From: Nocardioides sp.
GTDB lineage: Bacteria; Actinomycetota; Actinomycetes; Propionibacteriales; Nocardioidaceae
DNA length: 64,000 nucleotides
Assembly (NCBI RefSeq): GCF_025965415.1
Contig: NZ_JAOPWY010000032.1
Location: forward strand, 1-64,000
Direction of reading: 5' to 3'
Both the position numbers and the translations under genes were made by a program. Within the stretch, counting starts at the first letter, position 1. Each line of letters opens with the position of its first letter. Positions 7,924 through 15,663 of this stretch are shown in pieces. The notes below the pieces were generated by a model, which worked only from the letters and a program-made list of their open reading frames with translations, did not search any database and was not told where the DNA came from.

Positions 7924-8655
7924 TCAGCGCCAGCAGCGGGTCCAGGAGCCGCGACCGAGACGCTCGGAGCGGCTCTCGACGCGACGGTAGGCGTCCGTAC
8001 GCCGGAAGGGGTCGTTGCGGTAGACGTAGACCTGCGCCTGGCCGGTGGCGATCTGCACCTTCCCGACGTCGCGGCCGCGGCCCTCGACGTAGCGCAGCAG
8101 CCGGTCGTAGCGGTCGCGGTCGGCCTGGGTGGAGTCCGAGACGAGCAGCACGCGCGAGCCGACCGGTGCCAGCCGCTTCATCGCGCGGCTGGCCGCGGCG
8201 CCGCCGCACTCCGTGCGCCCGTGGACCTCCGGGGTGTCGATGCCGATGAGGCGGACGTACTCCTCGACCCCGTCGGCCATCCGCACCTTGAGCGTGTCGC
8301 CGTCGGTGACGCCTACGACGACCGCGCGGTCGCGGCGGGTGGGCCCGCTGTTGCCGGAGCCGTAGGGATCCGTGTTCGAGGTGGGCGCCGGGGTGGGCGT
8401 CGGGGCGGGCGTGGGTGTCTGGCCGACCAGCGGCACGATCGTGGACGAGCAGGGGCACGGGTTGGACTCGCACGCGCTGCCGTCCCCGTCGCCGTCGAGG
8501 AGGTGCGGGTCGCCGGGGCCGGCCGCGACGAAGAACGTCTGGGCGTCGGCCTGGGTGGGGAAGTCTCCGCAGTCCATGTCGGCGGCGGCGGCGGGCTGGG
8601 TGGTCAGCAGCGAGGCGCAGAGGAGGGCGAGGACGAGGAGGGCGATGCGACGCAT
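7924..8655 (-). CDS. secreted thermonuclease-family nuclease with excalibur calcium-binding domain
   Basis: This 243-residue protein has a signal peptide (to about residue 25) and an excalibur domain with Asp-rich loop HLLDGDGDGSACES. A proline/threonine linker of TPTPAP repeats follows, then an SNase-like domain (GVTDGDTLKVRMADG, VRLIGIDTPEVHG, DRYDRLLRYV). Such nucleases cleave DNA or RNA outside the cell with calcium. In most family members excalibur lies C-terminal, whereas here it is N-terminal. It is a single gene with its own leader. Confidence 0.88.
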   Translation of the reverse strand: MRRIALLVLALLCASLLTTQPAAAADMDCGDFPTQADAQTFFVAAGPGDPHLLDGDGDGSACESNPCPCSSTIVPLVGQTPTPAPTPTPAPTSNTDPYGSGNSGPTRRDRAVVVGVTDGDTLKVRMADGVEEYVRLIGIDTPEVHGRTECGGAAASRAMKRLAPVGSRVLLVSDSTQADRDRYDRLLRYVEGRGRDVGKVQIATGQAQVYVYRNDPFRRTDAYRRVESRSERLGRGSWTRCWR

Positions 8656-8704
8656 GGGAGAAGCGTGGGCCGTCGAAGGCGTGAACGGAGGTGTTTTGGC
8701 CGAA

Positions 8705-9229
8705 TCAGCCCCCGAGCCGCCACTCGTGCATGACGTGGCAGTCCCCCGACTCCCACCAGGCGAGCTGGAGGCGGTCGAGCACGCACGCGACGGGTACGAC
8801 CTGGGCCAGCAGCGCCGCGGTGGTCGCGAGGTTCACCTCGTCGGAGGCTGCGTCCACGGTCAGGTGGGGCCGCACGGCGTCGCCGAACTCACCGCCGTAC
8901 GGCGGCCGGTCGGGGAACGCGGCCACCAGCCGTGCGGTCAGGTCCCGCAGCCGGTCGGCGGGGTCGGGGACGAGGTGGATGATCCCGTTGGGGAACTGCG
9001 CGAGGTCCGCCAGCCGGACCGGGATCGGCGGCGTCGTCGCGGCCAGCTCGGCGATCTCCCGCAGGCGGCGGTGCGACGGCGTCGGGTCGAAGGGGCCGAG
9101 GGCCGTGACGTGCGCGTGCCCGAAGCGCGGGTCGTGCGACACGAATCCGGCGTCGTAGTGGGCGGTCCGGGCGCGCACCCAGTCCTCCAGCTCGGGCACC
9201 GGCAGCTGCAGGACGGAGTGGCCGGGCAC
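8705..9229 (-). CDS. 2'-5' RNA ligase family protein (2H phosphoesterase)
   Basis: The two HxT motifs of the 2H superfamily are visible: HAHVTALGPF near the N terminus and RPHLTVDAA in the second half. These proteins hydrolyse or ligate cyclic phosphates in RNA or nucleotides. I chose the GTG at 9229 (174 residues), which begins just before the first strand (PGHSVLQLPVPELE). The longer reading from 9274 would run into the divergent cobT start at 9262. Confidence 0.8.
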   Translation of the reverse strand: MPGHSVLQLPVPELEDWVRARTAHYDAGFVSHDPRFGHAHVTALGPFDPTPSHRRLREIAELAATTPPIPVRLADLAQFPNGIIHLVPDPADRLRDLTARLVAAFPDRPPYGGEFGDAVRPHLTVDAASDEVNLATTAALLAQVVPVACVLDRLQLAWWESGDCHVMHEWRLGG

Positions 9230-9261
9230 CGGACCAGACTGGCATCTAGGCTGGCGCCGCC

Positions 9262-10302
9262 ATGGACCTGACACGCATCGCTCCGCCCCCCGCCGAGATC
9301 GCCGCGCTCGCGCAGGAGCGTCTCGCCGGCCTGGCCACCCCGCCGGGTGCCCTGGGGAGGATCGGGGAGGTCGGGGCCTGGCTGTGTGCCGTACAGGGCG
9401 AGGTGCCGCCGCACCCGCTGGACGACGTACGCCTCGCGGTGTTCGCCGGCGACCATGGTGTCGCCGCCCACGGGGTGTCGGCCTACCCCGCCGCGGTGAC
9501 GGAGGCGATGGTGCGCACGATCGTCGCCGGGCGCGCCGGGGTCTCGGCTCTCGCGAAGCAGCACGGCGTCGCGGTGACCGTGCTCGACATCGCGGTGGAC
9601 GCCGACCTCGCCGACCTTCCGGCGGCGGTCACCGCCCGCAAGGTGCGGCGCGGGTCCGGCGCGATCCACCTCGTCGACGCCCTGTCCCGCGACGAGACCG
9701 AGCGCTCTCTCGCCCTCGGCGCGGACGTGGCGCGGGAGATGGTCGCGGACGGTGCCCAGCTCCTCATGACCGGCGACCTCGGCATCGGCAACACGACGCC
9801 CGCGGCCGCGCTGGTCGCGGCGCTGCTCGGCCTGCACGCCGACGAGGTGACCGGTCGCGGCACCGGCATCGACGACGACGGCTGGGCACGCAAGCGCGAC
9901 GTGGTCGCGCAGGCGCTGGCGCGGGTCGAGGGCCGCACGGGTGACCCCGTCGACGTCCTCACGGCCCTGGGCAGCGCGGACCTCGCGGCCACGACCGGGT
10001 TCCTCGTCGAGTCGTCCGCCCGCGGGATCCCCGTGGTCCTCGACGGGCTGATGTCGCTCGCGTGCGCCGTGGTGGCCGAGGCGCTCGCTCCGGGCGCGAG
10101 CACCTGGTGGGTGGCCGGGCACCGCTCGACCGAGCCCGCCCAGACCCACGCCCTGAAGTCGCTCGGCCTCGACCCGCTGCTCGACGTCGGGATGCGGCTC
10201 GGCGAAGGATCCGGCGCCGTCGCAGCGTTGCCGGTGCTGCGCTCGGGCATCGCGGTGCTGCGTGACGTGGCGCTGCTGTCCGAGATCCTGCCGCCGTCGT
10301 GA
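9262..10302 (+). CDS. cobT: nicotinate-nucleotide--dimethylbenzimidazole phosphoribosyltransferase CobT
   Basis: This 346-residue enzyme of the lower-ligand branch of cobalamin synthesis makes alpha-ribazole phosphate from dimethylbenzimidazole and nicotinate mononucleotide. Family signatures present are LATPPGALGRIGEVG, FAGDHGVAAHGVSAYP, MTGDLGIGNTTPAAA and the C-terminal catalytic Glu region MRLGEGSGAV. It overlaps cobS by four bases (GTGA). I see no B12 riboswitch in the 32-base gap upstream. Confidence 0.96.
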   Translation: MDLTRIAPPPAEIAALAQERLAGLATPPGALGRIGEVGAWLCAVQGEVPPHPLDDVRLAVFAGDHGVAAHGVSAYPAAVTEAMVRTIVAGRAGVSALAKQHGVAVTVLDIAVDADLADLPAAVTARKVRRGSGAIHLVDALSRDETERSLALGADVAREMVADGAQLLMTGDLGIGNTTPAAALVAALLGLHADEVTGRGTGIDDDGWARKRDVVAQALARVEGRTGDPVDVLTALGSADLAATTGFLVESSARGIPVVLDGLMSLACAVVAEALAPGASTWWVAGHRSTEPAQTHALKSLGLDPLLDVGMRLGEGSGAVAALPVLRSGIAVLRDVALLSEILPPS

Positions 10303-11063
10303 TGCTGCGCGACGCCTGGCTCCTGGCCGCTGGGACCCTCACCGCCGTACGCGTCCCACCACCGGCCCGGGTCGACCAACACGTCGCGGGTCTGGCGATG
10401 GTCCTCGCGCCGCTGGCCGTGCTGCCCCTCGCCGCCGCGGCTGCACTCGTCGTGCTGGTCAGCGACCTGATCGGGCTCCCGCCGCTCGCCACCGCGTACG
10501 GCGTCGTGCTGGCGCTCGCGCTCGGCACCCGCGCACTGCACTGGGACGGGCTCGCCGACACCGCCGACGGCCTCACGGCCTCCTACTCCCCCGCGCGCTC
10601 GCTCGAGGTGATGCGCACCGGCCCGGTCGGTCCGGCCGGCGTCGTCGCGGTGGTCCTCGTCACCGGGCTGCAGGCCGCCGGGCTCACCGCGGTCGTCCGC
10701 CACGACGACGCGTGGTGGGTGGTCGCCCTCCTGGTCTGTGCCTCCCGTGCCTGCCTGGCCCTCGCCTGCCTGCGCGGCGTGCCCGCGGCGCGCGCCGACG
10801 GCCTCGGCGCGAGCGTCATCGGCGCGGTGCCTGTCATCGGTGCTGCAGCCTCACTCGTCGTGGCGGCGCTCGCACTCGCCCTCGCCGGGCGCGCGCTCGG
10901 ATCGGCGTGGCCGACCACGATCGGACTGGTCGTGATGGTGGCTGTGGTGCTCGCCCTCCTGCTGCGCTGCGTACGTCGCCTCGGCGGGATCACCGGTGAC
11001 GTGCTGGGTGCGGCGGTCGAGATCTCGTTCGCGGTGCTGGTGCTGGCCGCTGCGACGGTCTGA
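10299..11063 (+). CDS. cobS: adenosylcobinamide-GDP ribazoletransferase CobS
   Basis: This 254-residue polytopic membrane enzyme joins adenosylcobinamide-GDP and alpha-ribazole to give adenosylcobalamin. The signature HWDGLADTADGL near residue 88 and five to six hydrophobic segments fit the family. It starts at the GTG overlapping the cobT stop; the next codon is ATG, so the start could be one codon later. cobU, usually adjacent, is 3.8 kb downstream here. Confidence 0.94.
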   Translation: MMLRDAWLLAAGTLTAVRVPPPARVDQHVAGLAMVLAPLAVLPLAAAAALVVLVSDLIGLPPLATAYGVVLALALGTRALHWDGLADTADGLTASYSPARSLEVMRTGPVGPAGVVAVVLVTGLQAAGLTAVVRHDDAWWVVALLVCASRACLALACLRGVPAARADGLGASVIGAVPVIGAAASLVVAALALALAGRALGSAWPTTIGLVVMVAVVLALLLRCVRRLGGITGDVLGAAVEISFAVLVLAAATV

Positions 11064-11356
11064 CCGGGGAGCTGTTGCGGGAGCTTGCGTGAACGGCGTG
11101 CCACCGGGTGCACGACGCAGTCAGGGTTGCGGAAGACCTTGTGGCGTCGCGGGTCCACGGCGAGGCAACGGTGGAGGTCGCGGCGCTGAGCCGCGACAGC
11201 CTCGGCAGCGACGCTGGATCGCTTGTACGGGCGATGCGGGCCGAACTCCGCATCGACGTGCCAGGCGCTCCGGACGAAGATTCGCCCCCGGATCGGTGCG
11301 CTCATCGCGGCATCCGGATGCGTTCCCGGCTCCCGTGGCTCGTCGTCGAATGCCTC
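11064..11356. other. stretch after cobS without a convincing gene
   Basis: No frame shows a recognisable family or a ribosome-binding site. Short coding-like frames exist on both strands (plus from 11109, minus near 11305), but each runs into unrelated sequence. It looks like decayed DNA continuous with the NUDIX remnant. Confidence 0.4.
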
Positions 11357-11700
11357 CTACTGCGAATGACGTCTGGACGACAGGCTGCGCACCCAATCGA
11401 CCGTCGCGCTCGGGTAGAGCGGGAACGGCTCATCTCGATCGTCGATCGGCCGCCAGACAACCGGCACCGCGGTGCCGTCGATCTCAGTGAGCGACGCGTC
11501 CCTCAGGGCAGGTGAGGGATCTAGTCGACCCACGTAGAGGAAGACGATCTCGTGGCCAACGTGCCATCGATGCGGAAGATGCTCTCAACAGCAGTCAGGA
11601 ACGCCGGGTCCCGAATGGTTGCGCGGAGTTCTTCGTCCACCTCGCGCACGATCGCATCGTGGTGTGTCTCACCGCTTCAACCGTGAGCCACCCAGGCATG
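11357..11700 (-). pseudogene. NUDIX hydrolase remnant with frameshift
   Basis: On the minus strand, bases about 11560-11680 encode a recognisable Nudix box, GETHHDAIVREVDEEL. The reading then jumps by one base near 11555 and continues as GHEIVFLYVGRLD, PVVWRPIDDRDEPFPLYP and WVRSLSSRRHSQ before a TAG at 11357. The upstream part that should hold the first half of the fold is scrambled across frames. I read this as a decayed NUDIX gene. A sequencing error could explain the single shift, but not the missing N-terminal half. The Gly near the end of the box is Arg. Confidence 0.55.
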
Positions 11701-11873
11701 GCCGACCGACGCGGAGCTCGGTCGGCCGAAAGTACGAGACGCACAAGCTCTGGAGCCGATTCGCTCGACGTCCAAGTCAGCAATCGTGCAGTCACGGATC
11801 AGCGGACTGCAATGGAGGAGCAAGAGATGAGATCTCGGCAGAACACACCGCCACCGCGCTGGAATCCCTGCAC

Positions 11874-12614
11874 GTGCCCGGGGGCGCGGCAACGACAGGG
11901 GCCACCGCGACCCGAGCGCTCTACCACCGGGTCGTGGGCGCGACAGCGATCGCGTTGGCGGCATCGGTGGCGATCCAGAACGTGGTGGTGGTCTGGGCCG
12001 GGGCGCCGAGCTACGGGGACCCGATCAAGGATGTGCTTGCCTTCCACGCGGAGCATCGGGTCGCGGTCGAGATCGCGGTCGGTCTGGAGGCGCTGAACCT
12101 GCCGCTGCTGCTCGGGTTCCTGACCGGTCTCCACGGCCTCGTCGGGCGTCGCGGGGGTGCGGGCGCGGACTGGTCGCGCCTCGCGCTGGCCGCGGGCGCG
12201 ACGCTCTCGGCGGTCTTCGCGCTCTACGCCGTTCTGTGGAACGGTGTGGTGCTGTCCGCGGGCGAGCTCGCCGCGCCGAGCCCCGAGTTCGAGCTTGTCT
12301 GGCAACTGCATGCAGCAGCGTTCGCGCTGGCGCTTCCGGCGCTCGGCGCCACATTCATCGGCGCTGCGCTGGCGGCGCACACGAGCCGGCTGACGCCGCC
12401 GTGGCAGCGTCTGCTCGGAGTGGCAGGGGGAGGCCTGCTGCTCGCCGCCGGGGCGGCGAACCTCGCGATCGCGGACGGCTCGGCGCTCCTGTTCGTGGGG
12501 TTGCCCGGCTATGCCGCCTGGCTCGTGTGGCTGCTTGCGACCGGCGTACGGCTGGTGCGCGCTCGAACAGCTGACCGCACTGACGACGCATCGACCTCCA
12601 CCGAGGAGGAATGA
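11874..12614 (+). CDS. hypothetical integral membrane protein
   Basis: The frame encodes about six hydrophobic segments beginning at GATAIALAASVAIQNVVVVW, with a short charged C-terminal tail rich in Asp, Thr and Glu. The overall look is of DUF4386-type membrane proteins, but I cannot confirm the family. The start is uncertain: the GTG at 11874 is chosen because coding character upstream of it disappears, and no clear ribosome-binding site is present. It lies inside a decaying region, so it may itself be 5'-truncated. Confidence 0.55.
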   Translation: MPGGAATTGATATRALYHRVVGATAIALAASVAIQNVVVVWAGAPSYGDPIKDVLAFHAEHRVAVEIAVGLEALNLPLLLGFLTGLHGLVGRRGGAGADWSRLALAAGATLSAVFALYAVLWNGVVLSAGELAAPSPEFELVWQLHAAAFALALPALGATFIGAALAAHTSRLTPPWQRLLGVAGGGLLLAAGAANLAIADGSALLFVGLPGYAAWLVWLLATGVRLVRARTADRTDDASTSTEEE

Positions 12615-12627
12615 CGGGAGCTGGTTC

Positions 12628-13234
12628 CTATCTGCGTCGGTGAAACCTGAGGTCGCCGTCGGGGAGGCGGTCGGCGCGGTAGCCAATGTCGTGGATCCGG
12701 TGGTGATGGTGCGAGCAGAGCAGGACCGCGTTAGCCAGGTCGGTGGGTCCGCCGGTGTGCCAGCGATCGAGGTGGTGGGCGTCACCAGGTGCCGGGGGTG
12801 TCGCAGCCCTCGGCGCGGCAGGTCTGGTCGCGGATCAGCAGTGCCTTGCGCTGCGCCGGGGAGAACAGCCGCTTCGCACGTCCGAGGTCGATCGGCAGAG
12901 AGTGGCAGTCGAGGACGGTGGGGAGGATCTTCGCGGTGCACGCGAGCCGGCGGGCCTGGGCGGCGGTGATCCGATCGCCGGTGAGGTCGTCGCCGGGAAC
13001 GGGGCCGGCACCGATGAGGTCGGCGACACCCAGCTCGGCCCGCAGGGAGGCGAGCGGGACGGTGACGATGACGGTGGTCGCGTCGCCGCCGTGGATCGGC
13101 AGGCGGGGAAGATCGGATGGATGCTGGTCGGATCTGACGCCGCGGTCCTCCTCTCGTCGGGCGCTCCCCCGCTGCGGGGAGCTTGTGTCCGACACTACGC
13201 TCCATCGTGTGTTATAGAACACACGCTCGATCAA
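12628..13234 (-). pseudogene. 13E12/DUF222 HNH endonuclease pseudogene
   Basis: The frame contains the middle and end of a DUF222-HNH protein: TTVIVTVPLASLRAELGVAD, RRLACTAKILPTVLD, FSPAQRKALLIRDQTCRAEG and CDTPGTW. There a TGA appears, and the rest of the HNH domain (AHHLDRWHTGGPTDLANAVL, then CSHHHHRIHD) continues in another frame down to a TAG at 12628. A two-base loss in the expected Cys-Asp codons explains the shift. The DUF222 N-terminal half is missing, and unrelated residues occupy the first 45 codons. Confidence 0.75.
13206..13225 (+). other. perfect inverted repeat upstream of the HNH pseudogene
   Basis: CGTGTGTT and AACACACG flank an ATAG loop in a locally AT-rich patch at the 5' end of the broken HNH gene. 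It may be a relic of that gene's promoter or operator. Its half-sites are in the opposite order to an actinobacterial LexA box. Confidence 0.4.
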
Positions 13235-13252
13235 TATTGGGTCATGACAGCC

Positions 13253-13693
13253 TCAGGCGTCGAGACGGGTCCTTGAAGGTCGCGACCGGTGCTCGTCCTG
13301 CCGCGACGTGTCAAGGGTGCGCAGGCTCCGCGCCAGCACCGGGATCATCACCGCCGCCGCAACGAGGTGCAGCACGACGAGTGCGACGCTCGTGGAGCCC
13401 GCAGCCCCGACCAGCCAGGGCGGGACCAGCGACACCGCGGTCAGCGCGACCGTCGTACGCACGAAGTGCTGCCGCGGACGAGGGCTCCACCGCTCCAGAG
13501 CCGCCGCGATGACCACCCCGGCGACCGAGAACACACCAGTCATGAACGCGATCCCCGACAGCGGGATCGTCTCACCGCCGTCGGGCACCTCGAGCTCCAC
13601 GCCGATGGCCCGTGCAAGCGCCGCGGTGACCGCGGTGAGCGCCACGGCCGCGAGCGCGGCGAGGAGGCCGGTCCGCGCCACCCGGCGCATCAT
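13253..13693 (-). CDS. DUF6069 family membrane protein
   Basis: This 146-residue protein has four hydrophobic segments and the pattern PLSGIAFMTGVFSVAGVVIA followed by RTTVALTAVSLVPPWL, typical of DUF6069 proteins. Its ATG overlaps the stop of the sigma-factor gene (ATGA), so the two are translationally coupled, and it is probably part of that sigma factor's own regulon. Function is unknown. A charged tail ends the protein. Confidence 0.8.
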   Translation of the reverse strand: MMRRVARTGLLAALAAVALTAVTAALARAIGVELEVPDGGETIPLSGIAFMTGVFSVAGVVIAAALERWSPRPRQHFVRTTVALTAVSLVPPWLVGAAGSTSVALVVLHLVAAAVMIPVLARSLRTLDTSRQDEHRSRPSRTRLDA

Positions 13694-14688
13694 GCCGACT
13701 CACCCGCCGGCAGGCGCTCCGGGAGGCCGAGCCGCGGGAAGTGGTCGCGATCGAAGATCGTGACCTCGGTGATCTGCCCACCGGAGATGCGCAGCACGTC
13801 GATCGTGATCGGCATGTAGGCGCCTTCACCCTCCTGCCAGATGTAGTAGCCCACGGCGGGCTGACGGTTGACCGAGGTGACGACCGGACGCAGGCCGGCC
13901 ATGTCCGGGTAACCACCTGCCACCCAGTCCGCGATGACGGCGTCGCGTCCCACGATCAGACCCTGCGTGGGCGGCATCGCGAAGCGGACGTCGTCGCGCA
14001 GCATCGTGGCGATGGTGTCGACGTCGGCGGCGGCGCTGGCCTCGGTGAAGCGGCGTACGAGCTCACGGTTGTCCGGGTCGTCCTCGGCGCCGGTCCACTC
14101 CTGGCGCTCCGCCGGCAGGTGCTCGCGCATGCCGGCGCGGGCCCTCTGGAGTGCGCTGTTGACGGAGTTGACCGAGGCGCCGAGCAGGTCGGCGACGTCC
14201 TTCGCGGGCCACCCGAGCACGTCGCGCAGGATCAGCACCGCGCGCGGTCGCGGCGCGAGGTGCTGGACCGCGACCAGATAGGCCAGCTCGATCGTCTCCC
14301 GGGCGACGGCGAGGGCCTCTGGCTCGTCGGCGCCGACGGCGGGCAACTCGTCGAGCAACCGGTCCGGGTAGGGCTGGAGCCACATCACCTCTCCCCCAGT
14401 GGCCGGCTTCGGTCGGCGCTTCTCGAGCAGGTCGAGGCAGGCGTTGGTGGCGATCCGGTAGAGCCAGGCCCGGAACGTCGAGCGCCCCTCGAAGGTCTCC
14501 CGCCGGCGCCAGGCGCGGAGGAACGTCTCCTGCACCGTGTCCTCGGCGTCCTCGAACGACCCGAGCATCCGGTAGCAGTGCACGTGCAGCTCCCGTCGGT
14601 GGCGCTCCGCCACCCCCGCGAACGTCGCCTCGTCCATCGCGTCCAGCTCGCTCACGTCCCACTCCTCCAGCCGCGTCACCGCAGTCAT
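13690..14688 (-). CDS. ECF sigma factor of SigG/SigX5 type with C-terminal SnoaL-like domain
   Basis: Region 2 (residues about 20-90) has HCYRMLGSFEDAEDTVQETF and FRAWLYRIATNACLDLLEKR. Region 4 (about 135-195) has ILRDVLGWPAKDVADLLGAS. A SnoaL/NTF2-like domain (about 210-330) replaces the need for a classic anti-sigma factor in this group. The start ATG at 14688 has GGAGG nine bases upstream; another in-frame ATG lies three codons earlier, directly after that GGAGG. The gene is followed by the coupled DUF6069 gene. The signal it senses is unknown. Confidence 0.9.
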   Translation of the reverse strand: MTAVTRLEEWDVSELDAMDEATFAGVAERHRRELHVHCYRMLGSFEDAEDTVQETFLRAWRRRETFEGRSTFRAWLYRIATNACLDLLEKRRPKPATGGEVMWLQPYPDRLLDELPAVGADEPEALAVARETIELAYLVAVQHLAPRPRAVLILRDVLGWPAKDVADLLGASVNSVNSALQRARAGMREHLPAERQEWTGAEDDPDNRELVRRFTEASAAADVDTIATMLRDDVRFAMPPTQGLIVGRDAVIADWVAGGYPDMAGLRPVVTSVNRQPAVGYYIWQEGEGAYMPITIDVLRISGGQITEVTIFDRDHFPRLGLPERLPAGESA

Positions 14689-14844
14689 CGCACCCATCCT
14701 CCAGTCTCGTCGTGTCCTGTCGTAGGTATGACTGGCACGGGCGCGAGAACTCATCACCGTCCGGATGCCATCCCGGGCGGTCGTCATCCACCGCACCTGT
14801 GTGCGCCGACCCGGAGCCCCCGGTCCTCTGGGAAGATCGTCGCC

Positions 14845-15372
14845 ATGCGGATCCTGGTCACCGGCGGCGTACGGTCCGGCAAGTCGACGCACGCCGAGGC
14901 GCTGATCGGCGACGAGGCAGCCACCTACGTCGCTGCCGGCCCGACGCCCGATGCGGAGGCCGATCCCGACTGGACCGCCCGCATCGCCGCGCACCAGGCG
15001 CGCCGGCCCGCGTCGTGGACGACCGTCGAGACCCAGGACCTCGCCGACGCCGTACGCCGTGCGGAGCAGCCCGTGCTGATCGACTGCCTCGGCACCTGGC
15101 TCACCGCGGTCATCGACGCGGAGGCCGCGTGGGAGCAGGACGCCGATGTCGTTCACGGTCTCGTGGTCGCCCGCACCGACGAGGTCGTCGCCGCCGTCCG
15201 CGCGTGCGAACACCACGTCGTCGTCGTGACCAACGAGGTCGGGCTCGGCGTGGTGCCCGAGCACCGGTCCGGCCGCCTCTTCCGCGACCTCCTCGGCACC
15301 GTCAACCAGCGGGTCGCCGCCGCCTGCGACGAGGTGCACCTCGTGGTGGCCGGTCGCGTGCTGCGGCTCTGA
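14845..15372 (+). CDS. cobU: bifunctional adenosylcobinamide kinase/guanylyltransferase CobU
   Basis: This 175-residue enzyme phosphorylates adenosylcobinamide and then transfers GMP to it. The P-loop GGVRSGKST lies at residues about 7-15. The catalytic His lies in RIAAHQARRP, and LIDCLGTWLTA and VVTNEVGLGVVPEH are family signatures. It completes the CobT/CobS/CobU trio for nucleotide-loop assembly. It is separated from cobTS by a 3.8-kb stretch with decayed genes. No riboswitch is seen upstream. Confidence 0.95.
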   Translation: MRILVTGGVRSGKSTHAEALIGDEAATYVAAGPTPDAEADPDWTARIAAHQARRPASWTTVETQDLADAVRRAEQPVLIDCLGTWLTAVIDAEAAWEQDADVVHGLVVARTDEVVAAVRACEHHVVVVTNEVGLGVVPEHRSGRLFRDLLGTVNQRVAAACDEVHLVVAGRVLRL

Positions 15373-15607
15373 GCGGACGCCGGGGGCGCTGGACGGCCGC
15401 CCGGAGCGTGTGGTCGAGGCACGGCAGGGCCGAGGTCACGGCCGGGAGTTGTTCTGCGCGCCGTGCCCCGTGCACGCAGGGGGTTGTCGCCGACCGTCCA
15501 CTCCACCCCTGAGGGCGAATCCGGTGAACGGGTTCGCACGTACGGTGCGGTGCGCCCGAGGTGACGGCACCGCGTGTGCACCCCTTCGGGTGGAAGGTTC
15601 CGGTTCT

Positions 15608-15643
15608 GCCACGACCGGCGGACAACCCGCCTATGGTCGCGGC
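15608..15643 (+). other. nested hairpin in the leader of the large secreted protein gene
   Basis: An outer stem (GCCACGACC with GGTCGCGGC, eight of nine paired) encloses an inner GGCGG/CCGCC stem, 20 bases before the GTG start. The rest of the 290-base region between cobU and this gene shows no gene. It may be a structured mRNA leader. I could not match it to a known riboswitch. Confidence 0.35.
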
Positions 15644-15663
15644 ATCGGCTCCGCCAGGGCGTC

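Noticed and set aside
9230-9261. Cobalamin riboswitch before cobT or cobU
   Set aside because: The 32-base gap before cobT is too short, and the 156 bases before cobU lack the B12-box pattern.
13206-13225. LexA/SOS box upstream of the HNH pseudogene
   Set aside because: The half-sites are in the reverse order (GTT-N4-AAC), unlike the actinobacterial CGAAC-N4-GTTCG box.
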